Assembly (NCBI GenBank): GCA_030652035.1
Contig: JAUSBJ010000009.1
Coordinates: 62,001 to 126,000, forward strand
Direction: 5' to 3'
From: Sulfurimicrobium sp.
Lineage (GTDB): Bacteria > Pseudomonadota > Gammaproteobacteria > Burkholderiales > Sulfuricellaceae
Length of the DNA: 64,000 nt
Shown here: positions 25,715-34,659 of the stretch, piece by piece
Layout of the letters: each line of letters opens with the position of its first letter
How positions within the stretch are numbered: position 1 is the stretch's first letter
The notes under the pieces: model-generated
Seen by the model: only the letters and a program-made list of their open reading frames with translations
What the model was told of the DNA's origin: nothing
The model's database searches: none
Made by a program: the position numbers and the translations under genes

Positions 25715-26010
25715 CCTATCGGGTTCGCTATACCAGGGGAGCCCGGGAAGATTTGCATCGCTTATATGCGCACCTGCTGGAGCGCGACCTGAAGGCAGCG
25801 CGCCGGGCACGTGATGCCATTGCCAAGGGCATCGAAATGCTGGGAGAATTTCCTTTTACCTGCCGCAAGGCCTTGGCCGACAACCCTTTCTTGCGCGAGT
25901 TTGTGATTCCCTTTGGCGCAGCCGGCTACATTGCCCTGTTTGAGATCGATGACAACGAGACTGTCACCATCCTGGCGATTCGTCACCAGCGCGAAGATGA
26001 CTACCACTGA
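25711..26010 (+). CDS. RelE/ParE superfamily toxin
   Basis: A protein of 99 aa. It matches the ParE pattern: YRVRYTRGAREDLHRLYAHL at the N-terminus, CRKALADNPFLREFVIPFG in the middle, and the C-terminal strand ETVTILAIRHQREDDYH. ParE toxins usually poison gyrase, RelE-type members cut mRNA; the sequence is closer to ParE. It starts at a GTG within the antitoxin stop. Confidence 0.86.
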   Translation: MTYRVRYTRGAREDLHRLYAHLLERDLKAARRARDAIAKGIEMLGEFPFTCRKALADNPFLREFVIPFGAAGYIALFEIDDNETVTILAIRHQREDDYH

Positions 26011-26114
26011 CAGGTCGATGCCGGGCAAAGATGAAATGGGGTGGGGTTTTCTTTTGCGGGCGGCAAGGGTACACTTCAACCACAAATGTAGTAACTTCTG
26101 TCGGAGGTGTCGGA

Positions 26115-26348
26115 ATGTCAGCAAGCACATCGATTCGGATCAACCAGGATCTCTATGAGCAAGCCAAGCAAGATGCGACATTGGAGCATCGTTCCATTGC
26201 CGGGCAAATTGAATTCTGGGCACGGGTAGGGCGGGCTGCTCTCGACAACCCCGATCTGCCGGTCAATTTCGTGGCAGAGTCTTTAGCTTCAATGGCCGAA
26301 CCGCGTGATCAGTCCAGGCCGTTTGTGCCCCGCAGCCACCGTACATGA
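26115..26348 (+). CDS. ParD-like antitoxin
   Basis: A protein of 77 aa: TSIRINQDLYEQAKQDATLEHRSIAGQIEFWARVGRAALDNPD, the characteristic N-terminal sequence of the ParD-like TA antitoxin family, with an RHH fold and a disordered Pro-rich tail. I start at 26115 (MSASTSIRI), after CGGAGG; the open frame extends upstream to 26031 without a reason. The stop overlaps the toxin ATG (ATGA). It lies 104 nt after the first pair and is unrelated to that antitoxin. Confidence 0.85.
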   Translation: MSASTSIRINQDLYEQAKQDATLEHRSIAGQIEFWARVGRAALDNPDLPVNFVAESLASMAEPRDQSRPFVPRSHRT

Positions 26349-26623
26349 CGTGGTCAGTGCAGCAAACCCGACGGTTTTCCCGGCAATATAAAAAGCTGCA
26401 AGACAATACTGCTGCCGATGTGGATGCTGCGGTCGTTGAGGTAGGGAAAAACCCTGAAATAGGGGAGCGAAAGAAAGGCGATCTGGCAGCGCTGCGCGTC
26501 CTCAAATTTCGTAGCGGAGGGCCGTTGTATCTATTGGGCTATACGCTGGATGAGGAGGTTCGCTTGATCTATCTGGAAGCCGTTGGGCCGCATGAAAACT
26601 TCTATCGCGACCTTAAGAGATAG
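26345..26623 (+). CDS. RelE-family toxin
   Basis: A protein of 92 aa with RelE/YafQ-like features: SVQQTRRFSRQYKKLQDN at the N-terminus, ERKKGDLAALRVLKFRSGG, then LLGYTLDEEVRLIYLEAVGPHENFYRDLKR. Likely a ribosome-dependent mRNA interferase or related toxin. Paired by a 4-nt overlap with the ParD-like antitoxin. Confidence 0.82.
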   Translation: MTWSVQQTRRFSRQYKKLQDNTAADVDAAVVEVGKNPEIGERKKGDLAALRVLKFRSGGPLYLLGYTLDEEVRLIYLEAVGPHENFYRDLKR

Positions 26624-26805
26624 CAACCGCCCGGTAGGTTAAGCAAAGAATGCCAATCCAGCATTGCAATTGGTTTAAATCAGTTTAATCCATTTATTCA
26701 AAGGGAAGCGCATCAGTGGTCATTTGGCAAGGTAAAGTTCATGCATTTTCCCGTTCCATGACGGTATGGACATGTATTATGAAGGGTATTTAGGGTATAT
26801 TCCTT

Positions 26806-26859
26806 CTTCCACGACCTTCCACGACCTTCCACGACACCCGCATGCATGCAGGTGTCGTG
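26806..26859. repeat. three 10-bp tandem repeats running into a hairpin
   Basis: CTTCCACGAC is repeated three times (26806-26835). The last copy merges into an inverted repeat CACGACACC (26830-26838), a 12-nt loop with CATGCATGCA, and GGTGTCGTG (26851-26859). No long T-run follows. The rest of the 278-nt gap (26624-26901) shows no gene. Confidence 0.8.
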
Positions 26860-26901
26860 TTTATTGACTGACAAAATTCAACGCCTCTCACCATATCGCT
26901 C

Positions 26902-27492
26902 ATGCACCTCAGCTCATACCAGCACATGGGTCGGCTCGCCGCCCAATATCTTGATCCCGCTTCTCCGCTTGATATAATCGACATCGGCAGCTATGACGTC
27001 AACGGCAGCTACCGCCCGCACTTCGGCCACGCAAGCTGGCGCTACCGGGGTGTGGACCTCAGCGCGGGCCCCAATGTGGAAGTGGTGCTGGAGACGCCCT
27101 ATCTCCTGCCTTTTGCGGATCATTCGGTGGATGTGGTGGTGTCAGGGCAGGCATTCGAGCATATCGAGTTTTTCTGGCTGACCTGGCTGGAAATCGTGCG
27201 GGCGCTTAAACCGGGCGGCATGATTTTTCTTATTGCGCCGTCGCGGGGGCCGGAGCATCGCTACCCTGTGGATTGCTGGCGTTATTACCCTGATGGGTAC
27301 GCGGCCCTGGCAAAATATGGGGGGCTGGAGTTGCTGGAGGTGAATACGGATTGGGATCCCAGCCCGGACCTGGACAGTGCGCCCTGGGGCGACACCGTGG
27401 GCGTATTTCGCAAGCCTGCCGCTTCCGCGCTGTTGAATCTGCGCAGAAGACTGATGCACCGTTTGCGACGCTGGTTGCTTTCCCGCTATTGA
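26902..27492 (+). CDS. class I SAM-dependent methyltransferase
   Basis: A protein of 196 aa. Motif I is IIDIGSYDVNGSYRPHF (residues about 24-40), then YRGVDLSAGPNVEVVLE (acidic residue binding the ribose), PFADHSVDVVVSGQAFEH and the ALKPGGMIFLIAPS strand, as in the Methyltransf_11 family. At the edge of a polysaccharide cluster it could methylate a sugar or lipid carrier, but the substrate cannot be deduced. Confidence 0.85.
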   Translation: MHLSSYQHMGRLAAQYLDPASPLDIIDIGSYDVNGSYRPHFGHASWRYRGVDLSAGPNVEVVLETPYLLPFADHSVDVVVSGQAFEHIEFFWLTWLEIVRALKPGGMIFLIAPSRGPEHRYPVDCWRYYPDGYAALAKYGGLELLEVNTDWDPSPDLDSAPWGDTVGVFRKPAASALLNLRRRLMHRLRRWLLSRY

Positions 27493-27549
27493 GCGGGGAA
27501 AGGCGGTAGACCTGTTCTGGCTTTTTACTAACCAATGGAGGATATATTG

Positions 27550-28317
27550 ATGCGATTGCAATGGATATTGATTGTTGGACTGATGGCGGCTCCGCTGCAC
27601 GGATTTGCTGAAACCCTGGCCACTGTCAATGGCGTACCAGTCACCCGCGAGGTGGTGAATACCGAGTTGAAATCCAATCCGGCCTTCGCCAACCAACCGG
27701 GCGCAGAGAAAGTCGCGCTGGAAAAAATGATCGCGGGCGAGCTCCTGGTACAGGAAGCCAGGAAACAAAAACTGGATCGAAGCCGGGAGGTGAAGCAGGA
27801 ACTCGAGAACGTCACGCGAAAAATCCTGGCCAATGCGGCTGTCAACCGCTATTTGAGCGAGCATCCCGTCAGTGAGGAAGAAATCCAGGCACGCTACGAT
27901 GGGTTTATCAAAAACAATCCGATCCAGTACCATATTCGCCATATTATGGTGAAAACCGAAGCCGAGGCGAAGGATATCCGCAATGCGATCAAGAACAGCA
28001 ATGATTTTGCGGAGCAGGCCAGGCAGCATTCAATCGATACGGAGAGCGGGAAACAGGGTGGCGATCTGGGCTGGTTTATCCCAGATCAGGCGGCTAAATC
28101 CCTGGCTGATACCTTCTCGAAGATGGAAAAGGGTGAGATTTCCCAGCCGGTGCAGACCCAGAACGGCTGGCATCTCGTTGAGCTGGTGGAATCGCAGCCT
28201 TCCAAGCTGCCTTCGCTGCAACAAACCCGCGAGGCGATCGCGAAAGAACTTGCCAGCAAGCGTATCGAGAAATTTGTCGGGGAATTACACAAAAAAGCGA
28301 AAATCTCGCGGCCATAA
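27550..28317 (+). CDS. periplasmic PpiC/SurA-type peptidyl-prolyl isomerase
   Basis: A protein of 255 aa with a signal peptide (MRLQWILIVGLMAAPLHGFA). A SurA-N-like helical region (about 20-110) precedes one parvulin domain (about 125-225: YHIRHIMVKTEAEAKDI, GKQGGDLGWF, GWHLVEL). The start at 27550 is preferred because GGAGG stands 8 nt upstream; an in-frame ATG at 27535 lacks this. Likely a chaperone for exported proteins. EpsD-like isomerases occur in exopolysaccharide clusters, a possible relation not shown here. Confidence 0.9.
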   Translation: MRLQWILIVGLMAAPLHGFAETLATVNGVPVTREVVNTELKSNPAFANQPGAEKVALEKMIAGELLVQEARKQKLDRSREVKQELENVTRKILANAAVNRYLSEHPVSEEEIQARYDGFIKNNPIQYHIRHIMVKTEAEAKDIRNAIKNSNDFAEQARQHSIDTESGKQGGDLGWFIPDQAAKSLADTFSKMEKGEISQPVQTQNGWHLVELVESQPSKLPSLQQTREAIAKELASKRIEKFVGELHKKAKISRP

Positions 28318-28333
28318 AGCATTCACTCAATAA

Positions 28334-28354
28334 TCCGGCCCTATTGGGGCCGGA
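28334..28354 (+). terminator. GC-rich hairpin after the isomerase gene
   Basis: TCCGGCCC-TATTG-GGGCCGGA is a perfect 8-bp stem beginning 17 nt after the stop. No T-run follows, so factor-independent termination is uncertain. A TATAAT box at 28379-28384 downstream may serve the ABC exporter genes. Confidence 0.5.
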
Positions 28355-28434
28355 CAAAACATCCTCAGCCCGTTCCGCTATAATAATGACTTCAAAGCGT
28401 TTAAATTTCGGTGCGTGAGTCTTGGTGATGGTTT

Positions 28435-29286
28435 ATGACGTTGTGCTATATGTTTGACGGGGTGGAAAAGATCCATTTGTTCGCCGTTTTGTCAGAAGGC
28501 ATCAAGCGTTTCTGGCATTACCGCAATCTGATATTGCAAATGACCAAGCGCGAGGTGATCGGGCGTTATCGCGGCTCGGTGATGGGTTTATTCTGGTCGT
28601 TATTTAATCCGGTGTTGATGCTGGCGGTTTATACCCTGGTCTTCAGCGTGGTATTCAATGCGCGCTGGGGAGGCGGTTCGGGCAGCAAGACAGAGTATGC
28701 AACCATTCTTTTCACGGGCTTGATCGTTCACGGCCTGTTTGCCGAATGCGTCAATCGTGCACCAGGCCTGATTTTGAGCAACGTGAATTTCGTCAAGCGC
28801 GTCGTGTTTCCCCTGGATATTCTGCCCTGGGTGGCACTCGGCTCGGCGCTGTTTCATGCCGCTATCAGCATGGGTGTGCTGCTGGCTTTCTTTCTTGCCT
28901 TGCATGGTTACCTGCATTGGACGGCCATCTTCCTTCCGATTCTTTTTCTGCCGTTCCTGCTGCTGATTATGGGTGTGTCCTGGTTTCTCGCTGCAACAGG
29001 CGTCTACCTGCGCGATGTGGCGCAAACAACCGGACTTGTCACGACGGTATTGATGTTCCTGTCGCCTGTGTTTTATCCCATCACAGCACTGCCGGAAGCT
29101 TACCGCTCGCTGCTCTATCTGAACCCGCTTACCTTCATTATCGAGGAGGCGCGCAATCTTCTGATTTGGGGAAAAACGCCGGAATTGTCAAGCTGGGCTT
29201 TGTACTTTGCAGTGAGCCTGCTGGTTGCCTGGGCGGGGCTTTGGTGGTTCCAGAAGTTACGGAAGGGTTTTGCCGATGTCCTCTGA
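28435..29286 (+). CDS. wzm: polysaccharide ABC exporter permease (Wzm type)
   Basis: A protein of 283 aa with six hydrophobic segments, ABC-2 family. Signature segments are LILQMTKREVIGRYRGSVMG at the start, LFWSLFNPVLMLAVYTLVF, VNFVKRVVFPLDILPW and LSPVFYPITALPE, all typical of KpsM/RfbA/Wzm permeases that flip lipid-linked O-polysaccharides. It overlaps the ATPase gene by 11 nt. No Shine-Dalgarno of strength is seen before the ATG. Confidence 0.95.
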   Translation: MTLCYMFDGVEKIHLFAVLSEGIKRFWHYRNLILQMTKREVIGRYRGSVMGLFWSLFNPVLMLAVYTLVFSVVFNARWGGGSGSKTEYATILFTGLIVHGLFAECVNRAPGLILSNVNFVKRVVFPLDILPWVALGSALFHAAISMGVLLAFFLALHGYLHWTAIFLPILFLPFLLLIMGVSWFLAATGVYLRDVAQTTGLVTTVLMFLSPVFYPITALPEAYRSLLYLNPLTFIIEEARNLLIWGKTPELSSWALYFAVSLLVAWAGLWWFQKLRKGFADVL

Positions 29287-30607
29287 TTTGGCAATCCGCG
29301 TTCGGGGATTGAGCAAGTGCTATCACATCTATGACAAGCCGCAAGATCGCCTGAAGCAAAGCCTGTGGCGCGGCCGGAAGCAGTTTTACCGAGAATTCTG
29401 GGCCTTGCGCGATGTTTCCTTTGAAGTCGCGAGGGGCGAAACGGTCGGCATCGTCGGACGTAATGGCTCCGGAAAATCCACGCTGCTGCAACTATTGTGC
29501 GGAACGCTTACACCTACCAGCGGTGAAATCGAAGTCCATGGTCGGGTGGCGGCGTTACTTGAGCTTGGCGCGGGTTTCAACCCGGAATTCACCGGGCGCG
29601 AAAACGTTTATATGAATGCGACCCTTTTTGGGCTCTCCAGTGGCGAAATCGATGCGCGCTATGATGAAATCGCCGCTTTTGCCGATATTGGCGATTTCAT
29701 CGATCAGCCCGTTAAAACCTATTCGAGCGGAATGTTCGTGCGGCTGGCTTTTGCCGTGATCGCCCATGTCGATGCGGATGTGCTGGTCATCGATGAGGCA
29801 TTGGCGGTGGGGGATGTGTTCTTTACCCAGAAGTGCATGCGTTTCCTGCGCCGCTTCAGGGAGCGGGGAACCTTGCTTTTTGTCAGCCACGATATAGGGG
29901 CGGTGACCAATTTATGTCAACGCGCTCTTTGGCTGCAAAATGGAGCGTGTAAAAAACAGGGTACGGCCAAGGATATTTCGGAGGCTTATCTTGAGGCGTT
30001 TTATCTGGAACAGCAAGGTTTCCAGGAACCGAAGGAAAAAATCGAGGGCCCAAAAAACCAAGTAAAGGAAAGGCCTGTCGATCCCAGGCTTGAATTGATT
30101 GATCGAACAAATTTGCGAAATGATATCCAGATATTTGCCTTTGATGAAAATGCTGTTTCCTTCGGAATGCAGGGTGCTTCGATCGGATTTATCGGATTAA
30201 TCAATGAAGAAGGAAAAGTAATCAAATATGTTGTAGGCGGAGAATGGGTGTCGCTCGTCGTTGATGTACGAGCCCATCAGCTTTTGAGCGGGCCTATCGT
30301 CGGATTCTCGCTCAAGGACCGCCTCGGCCAGACATTGTTTGGCGATAATACGTATTTGAGCTATAAAGACTCCCCCTTGGAGGTAAAAGCAGGCGAGGTG
30401 TTTACCACCCGTTTTGACTTTTATATGCCTATCCTGCCGGTGGGAGATTACAGCGTGGCCATTGCAGTGGCCGAAGGCAGCCAGGAACAGCACGTCCAGC
30501 ATGTCTGGATGCATGAAGGACTAATTTTGAAATCGCTAACGTCAAGCGTTTGCACAGGTTTGGTGGGTGTGCCGATGCTATCGATCATTATGGAGAAACC
30601 CGCGTGA
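29276..30607 (+). CDS. wzt: polysaccharide ABC exporter ATPase with C-terminal binding domain (Wzt type)
   Basis: A protein of 443 aa. The ATPase domain (about 1-245) has VGRNGSGKSTLLQLLCG near residue 58, the YSSGMFVRLAF signature and VLVIDEALAVGD. A C-terminal domain of about 160 residues (from about 280) is the Wzt_C type that, in known systems, recognises the modified end of the glycan. Its presence suggests chain-end-dependent export, in keeping with the methyltransferase module in the next protein. It starts at 29276, inside wzm, and ends overlapping the next gene by 4 nt (GTGA). Confidence 0.94.
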   Translation: MSSDLAIRVRGLSKCYHIYDKPQDRLKQSLWRGRKQFYREFWALRDVSFEVARGETVGIVGRNGSGKSTLLQLLCGTLTPTSGEIEVHGRVAALLELGAGFNPEFTGRENVYMNATLFGLSSGEIDARYDEIAAFADIGDFIDQPVKTYSSGMFVRLAFAVIAHVDADVLVIDEALAVGDVFFTQKCMRFLRRFRERGTLLFVSHDIGAVTNLCQRALWLQNGACKKQGTAKDISEAYLEAFYLEQQGFQEPKEKIEGPKNQVKERPVDPRLELIDRTNLRNDIQIFAFDENAVSFGMQGASIGFIGLINEEGKVIKYVVGGEWVSLVVDVRAHQLLSGPIVGFSLKDRLGQTLFGDNTYLSYKDSPLEVKAGEVFTTRFDFYMPILPVGDYSVAIAVAEGSQEQHVQHVWMHEGLILKSLTSSVCTGLVGVPMLSIIMEKPA

Positions 30608-33600
30608 ACTCTCGTGAAGAATTTAATCCGCTGGATTATCCTTTGGCGTTTTCCCGCCCTATCAATATTGCAAAACCTTTTGCCTGGGTTGGGCATATTC
30701 CGTTTGCATTTCTCAGCGTCGATCTGGTTAGGCCAGCCGTTCTTGTCGAACTCGGAACGCATACCGGGAATTCCTATCTGGCTTTCTGCCACGCGGTAAG
30801 CAGTCTAAACCTGCCCACGCGCTGCTTCGCGGTAGATACCTGGCAGGGTGACCCCCATGCAGGTCATTATGGGGATGAGGTGTTCGGGATATTAAAAACC
30901 GCGCATGATCAGAAATATGGCCATTTCTCGACCCTTTTGCGGCGCACATTCGATGAGGCATTGCCCCTCTTTGAGGACCAGTCGATCGATTTGTTGCATA
31001 TCGACGGCTTGCACACCTATGAAGCGGTAAAGCATGATTTTGATACCTGGTTGCCTAAAGTCAGCGAACGCGGCCTCATCCTCTTTCACGATACGCGCGT
31101 GTATGAGAACAATTTCGGGGTGTGGCGCCTGTGGCGTGATTTAAGCCAGCAGTATCCATCCATTGAGTTTGGCCATAGCCATGGCTTGGGTGTCTTGTTT
31201 GCCGGAAAGCGCAGTGTCGAGGAATATGGCCATATTTTGTTGAACGCCGTTCCTGATACCCTTGCCTCCCTTTTTACGCGTCTGGGCGATGCATTGGTTT
31301 GCGAGGCTTCATATGCGGATGCAATGGAGCATATTGTCAATCAGGACCGGGCTTATCAAGCCCTATCCGAACTTCGGATACGTGAGGTTGGAGAGAGGGA
31401 TGCGGCAATTGTGCAAAAGAACGCCGAGATCTCCATGCTTTCGGGCGAGATTGAAACATTGCGGACAACAGCCAAGGCAGCGCAAATTCATGTCGAGTCC
31501 ATGCTTGCTTCCAAATCCTGGCGGGTGACGAGTCCTCTGCGAAAGGCCGGGGATTTTGCAAGAAAGATCAGGCGTCTTGTATCGGGCCTGGCGGCCTTGA
31601 TTTCGTCCCATGGCGGTGGCATGAAAGGCGTAGCCGGAATACTCAGGCGAGCGCGACATGCCATAGCGCTTCACGGTGTGAGGTCCACACTTTCACGTGG
31701 TTTGCGCATCGTACTGGCGTATGGCGGCGCCGCTCCCCGGCAGTTCGGCCCGGCTATCTCTCTTGTTGTCGAAAGCGTGCCGACAGTAAGCCGTGAGTTG
31801 CATCAACATGCAGCTTCGGTAGATATCATAGTTTGTGTCCACAATGCATTGAACGATGTGAAAGTGTGCCTGGAGTCAGTGGCAAGGAACACTTCTGCAC
31901 CTTATCAACTCGTTTTGGTCGATGATGGCAGCGAGCTCGAAACGGCTGAATTCTTGCGCGATTTTGCAGCCCAGCATGGTTGCCTGCTGTTACGCAGTGA
32001 CCAAGCCACCGGTTACACTTTTGCGGCGAACCGGGGTTTACGGGCGTCGTCTGCGGACTACGTCGTATTGCTTAATAGCGATACCATAGTTTCTCCGGAA
32101 TGGCTGGATCGCATGGTGATGTGCGCCGCATCGGATGCAAATATTGCAATGGTCGGGCCTTTGAGTAATACCGCTTCGTGGCAGTCGGTGCCCAAGATCG
32201 AGGACAGCGGTGATTGGGCTGAAAATCCCTTGCCAGAAGGCATAACCGTTGAGCATATGGCAGGCCTGATTGCGGCGGATTCCATGCGACTTTATCCGCG
32301 CCTGCCCTTTCTCAATGGGTTCTGCCTGTTGATTAAGCGCACTACCCTGAAAAATATTGGCGAATTTGACGAAGAGGCGTTTGCTTCCGGCTATGGCGAG
32401 GAAAACGATTACTGCTTGCGGATATGGGCTGCAGGCGGCACATTGGCGGTGGCCGATGATGTGTATGTGTATCACGCCCAGTCCCGTAGCTACTCCCACG
32501 AGCGACGCAAGATGCTCATCACGCGAGCAGCCGAGGCATTGGCAGCGAAGCATTCACAACCAACAATTGACCAACTGGCGGCAGTATGCCGATATGACCC
32601 GGTTTTGGCAGGTATTCGCGCTCGGGTAGCGGTTTTGGCCGAACGGGAGACTGTCGTAAATGCGGCACGTGAACGTTGGGCAGGGAAACGCATTGCGTTC
32701 GTCTTGCCAGTCATGAATGCGGGCGGGGGTGCCAATATCGTTTTGTCGGAAGCGAAGGCGCTGCGACGCATGGGTGTGGATGCAGTTATCATTAACCTTG
32801 CAGCCAACAAGCCGTTTTTTGAGGCGAATTACCCGGATTCTGAGGTGCCGGTGGTCTATATCACAGGCCCGGCGGAGTTGTCAGCAAAGATACAGGATGC
32901 AGATGCTGCAATCGCAACAATTTACTATTCCGTTGCGTGGCTTGAACAAGCACAGAAAGATCTGAGCCCCAGAACAGCATTAGGGTATTACGTCCAGGAT
33001 TTCGAGCCCTCTTTCTTTTCGCAGGGTTCTGATGGCTACAAAAAGGCGCTGCAATCCTACACATTAATACCCAAAATGAAACTGTTTTGCAAAACCGGCT
33101 GGAACCGTGACGAGGTACGTAATCATACCGGTGCGAACTGCACCGTTATTGGACCAAGTTTCGAAAGCGATTTGTTCCTGCCGCGCCCTAGACCGCTTCA
33201 AGATGCAGTCCGGGTTGTGGCAATGATCAGGCCGGCCTCACCTTATCGCGCTCCGCAGTTGACTATGGAAATATTGTGCAGCATTAAAAATCGCTATGGT
33301 GAGCGCGTGCAAATCGTCACTTTTGGTGTGGAACATGACGATCCCGCGTTTCTTTCTTTGCCGCATGATTTTGAATTCCAACATCTGGGCTTGTTGACTC
33401 CCTGGCAAATTTCTTCCGTGCTGAGCACATGCGATATTTTTGCGGATTTTTCCACCCATCAAGCCATGGGGTTGACTGCCATGGAAGCGATGGGATGCGC
33501 GATGGCGGTTATTGTGCCGAAGCGAGGCGGTGCCTCGGATTTTGCGATGGATGGCATTAATGCGCTAGTGGTTGACACCGCTGACCATGCGGAATGTGAG

Positions 33601-33732
33601 CGCGCTCTGGATCGACTGGTAAGGGATGCAGATCTGAGGTACAGCATAAGGGAAAGGGCCGTTATGGACATCACAAAATTTTTCCCGGAGAGGGCCGCTT
33701 TGGCGATGCTCGATACGATTTTTATGGAATGA
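30604..33732 (+). CDS. trimodular methyltransferase / GT2 / GT4 polysaccharide enzyme
   Basis: A protein of 1042 aa from a GTG. Residues about 35-235 form a Methyltransf_24-like domain (LVELGTHTGNSYLAF, LLHIDGLHTYEAVKHDFD, LILFHDT). A coiled coil follows (about 265-315). A GT2 domain spans about 400-640 (VDIIVCVHNALNDVKVCLES, VLVDDGS, YVVLLNSDTIVSPEWLD). A GT4 domain runs about 695-1040 with YYVQDFEPSFFSQGSDGYKK, a segment reminiscent of WsaF-type rhamnosyltransferases. The layout resembles WsaE-like enzymes that extend and methyl-cap rhamnans. With Wzm/Wzt and the rhamnose genes this suggests a rhamnose-containing O-polysaccharide; linkage specificity is not predictable. Confidence 0.88.
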   Translation: MNSREEFNPLDYPLAFSRPINIAKPFAWVGHIPFAFLSVDLVRPAVLVELGTHTGNSYLAFCHAVSSLNLPTRCFAVDTWQGDPHAGHYGDEVFGILKTAHDQKYGHFSTLLRRTFDEALPLFEDQSIDLLHIDGLHTYEAVKHDFDTWLPKVSERGLILFHDTRVYENNFGVWRLWRDLSQQYPSIEFGHSHGLGVLFAGKRSVEEYGHILLNAVPDTLASLFTRLGDALVCEASYADAMEHIVNQDRAYQALSELRIREVGERDAAIVQKNAEISMLSGEIETLRTTAKAAQIHVESMLASKSWRVTSPLRKAGDFARKIRRLVSGLAALISSHGGGMKGVAGILRRARHAIALHGVRSTLSRGLRIVLAYGGAAPRQFGPAISLVVESVPTVSRELHQHAASVDIIVCVHNALNDVKVCLESVARNTSAPYQLVLVDDGSELETAEFLRDFAAQHGCLLLRSDQATGYTFAANRGLRASSADYVVLLNSDTIVSPEWLDRMVMCAASDANIAMVGPLSNTASWQSVPKIEDSGDWAENPLPEGITVEHMAGLIAADSMRLYPRLPFLNGFCLLIKRTTLKNIGEFDEEAFASGYGEENDYCLRIWAAGGTLAVADDVYVYHAQSRSYSHERRKMLITRAAEALAAKHSQPTIDQLAAVCRYDPVLAGIRARVAVLAERETVVNAARERWAGKRIAFVLPVMNAGGGANIVLSEAKALRRMGVDAVIINLAANKPFFEANYPDSEVPVVYITGPAELSAKIQDADAAIATIYYSVAWLEQAQKDLSPRTALGYYVQDFEPSFFSQGSDGYKKALQSYTLIPKMKLFCKTGWNRDEVRNHTGANCTVIGPSFESDLFLPRPRPLQDAVRVVAMIRPASPYRAPQLTMEILCSIKNRYGERVQIVTFGVEHDDPAFLSLPHDFEFQHLGLLTPWQISSVLSTCDIFADFSTHQAMGLTAMEAMGCAMAVIVPKRGGASDFAMDGINALVVDTADHAECERALDRLVRDADLRYSIRERAVMDITKFFPERAALAMLDTIFME

Positions 33733-33741
33733 GCGAGTTCC

Positions 33742-34659
33742 GTGGAAAAAATCGGCCTGTTGGTTCCTACAAGAAACGGTGGCGAGTTGTGGCGCCGCTG
33801 GTTGGAAGCATTTGCCAGCCAAACGGCGCGGCCTGAATACTTACTTGTCATCGACTCTTCATCAGACGACAGCACCGCAGTATTGGCAAAAGAGGCCGGC
33901 TTCAATGTTCGCGTTATTCCCGAGGCTCAGTTTAACCATGGGGGAACCCGCCAACTGGGTATGATAATGTTGACAGAAGCGGATATTGTGGTGTTGATGA
34001 CGCAAGATGCCATTTTGGCAACCCCCGATGCTTTGAAACAAATATTGGCTTGCTTGGCCGACCAGCAGATAGGTGCCGTTTATGGGCGCCAGCTACCGGC
34101 ACCAAACGCTGGCACGATTGAGGCACATGCTCGTTTTTTCAATTACTCTTCTGTAAGCACTGTTAAATCGCTTGCGGATACCCCCCGATTGGGTATCAAG
34201 GCAGCTTTCATGTCGAATTCATTTGCCGCTTACAGGCGTGAGGCGCTCGAGGCTGTCGGCGGTTTTCCGGGCGATGTGATCCTGGCGGAGGACATGGTGG
34301 TTGCCGCGCGGATGCTGATGCAAGGCTGGCAAGTTGCCTATTGCGCCGAGGCAATGGTCTATCACTCGCATGATTACAGCATGCTGGAGGAGTTCCGCCG
34401 TTATTTCGATACGGGCGTCCTGCATGCGCGCGAGAAATGGCTGCTGGAGACTTTTGGCAATGCTGAAGGCAGTGGCAAGGGGTTCGTCTTGTCCGAACTG
34501 GCTTACCTGGCGAAAAATGCGCCATGGCTGATTCCCGTTGCGTTAATGCGGACAGGCGTGAAGTATCTTGGCTATCGGCTGGGCAGGAATGAGGCGTTTC
34601 TTCCTGCGGGGGTGAAGCCCTCTTTGAGTATGAATCGTGCGTACTGGCAAAGAAACTAA
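33742..34659 (+). CDS. GT2 glycosyltransferase, rhamnosyltransferase-like
   Basis: A protein of 305 aa from a GTG. GT2 features: IGLLVPTRNGGELWRRWLEA, LVIDSSSDDSTAVLAKEAG, VVLMTQDAILATPDAL (a QDA version of the DXD-type motif, common in rhamnosyltransferases) and LAEDMVVAARML. It is soluble or peripheral. It lies 9 nt after the trimodular gene and abuts the next gene without a gap. Confidence 0.88.
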   Translation: MEKIGLLVPTRNGGELWRRWLEAFASQTARPEYLLVIDSSSDDSTAVLAKEAGFNVRVIPEAQFNHGGTRQLGMIMLTEADIVVLMTQDAILATPDALKQILACLADQQIGAVYGRQLPAPNAGTIEAHARFFNYSSVSTVKSLADTPRLGIKAAFMSNSFAAYRREALEAVGGFPGDVILAEDMVVAARMLMQGWQVAYCAEAMVYHSHDYSMLEEFRRYFDTGVLHAREKWLLETFGNAEGSGKGFVLSELAYLAKNAPWLIPVALMRTGVKYLGYRLGRNEAFLPAGVKPSLSMNRAYWQRN

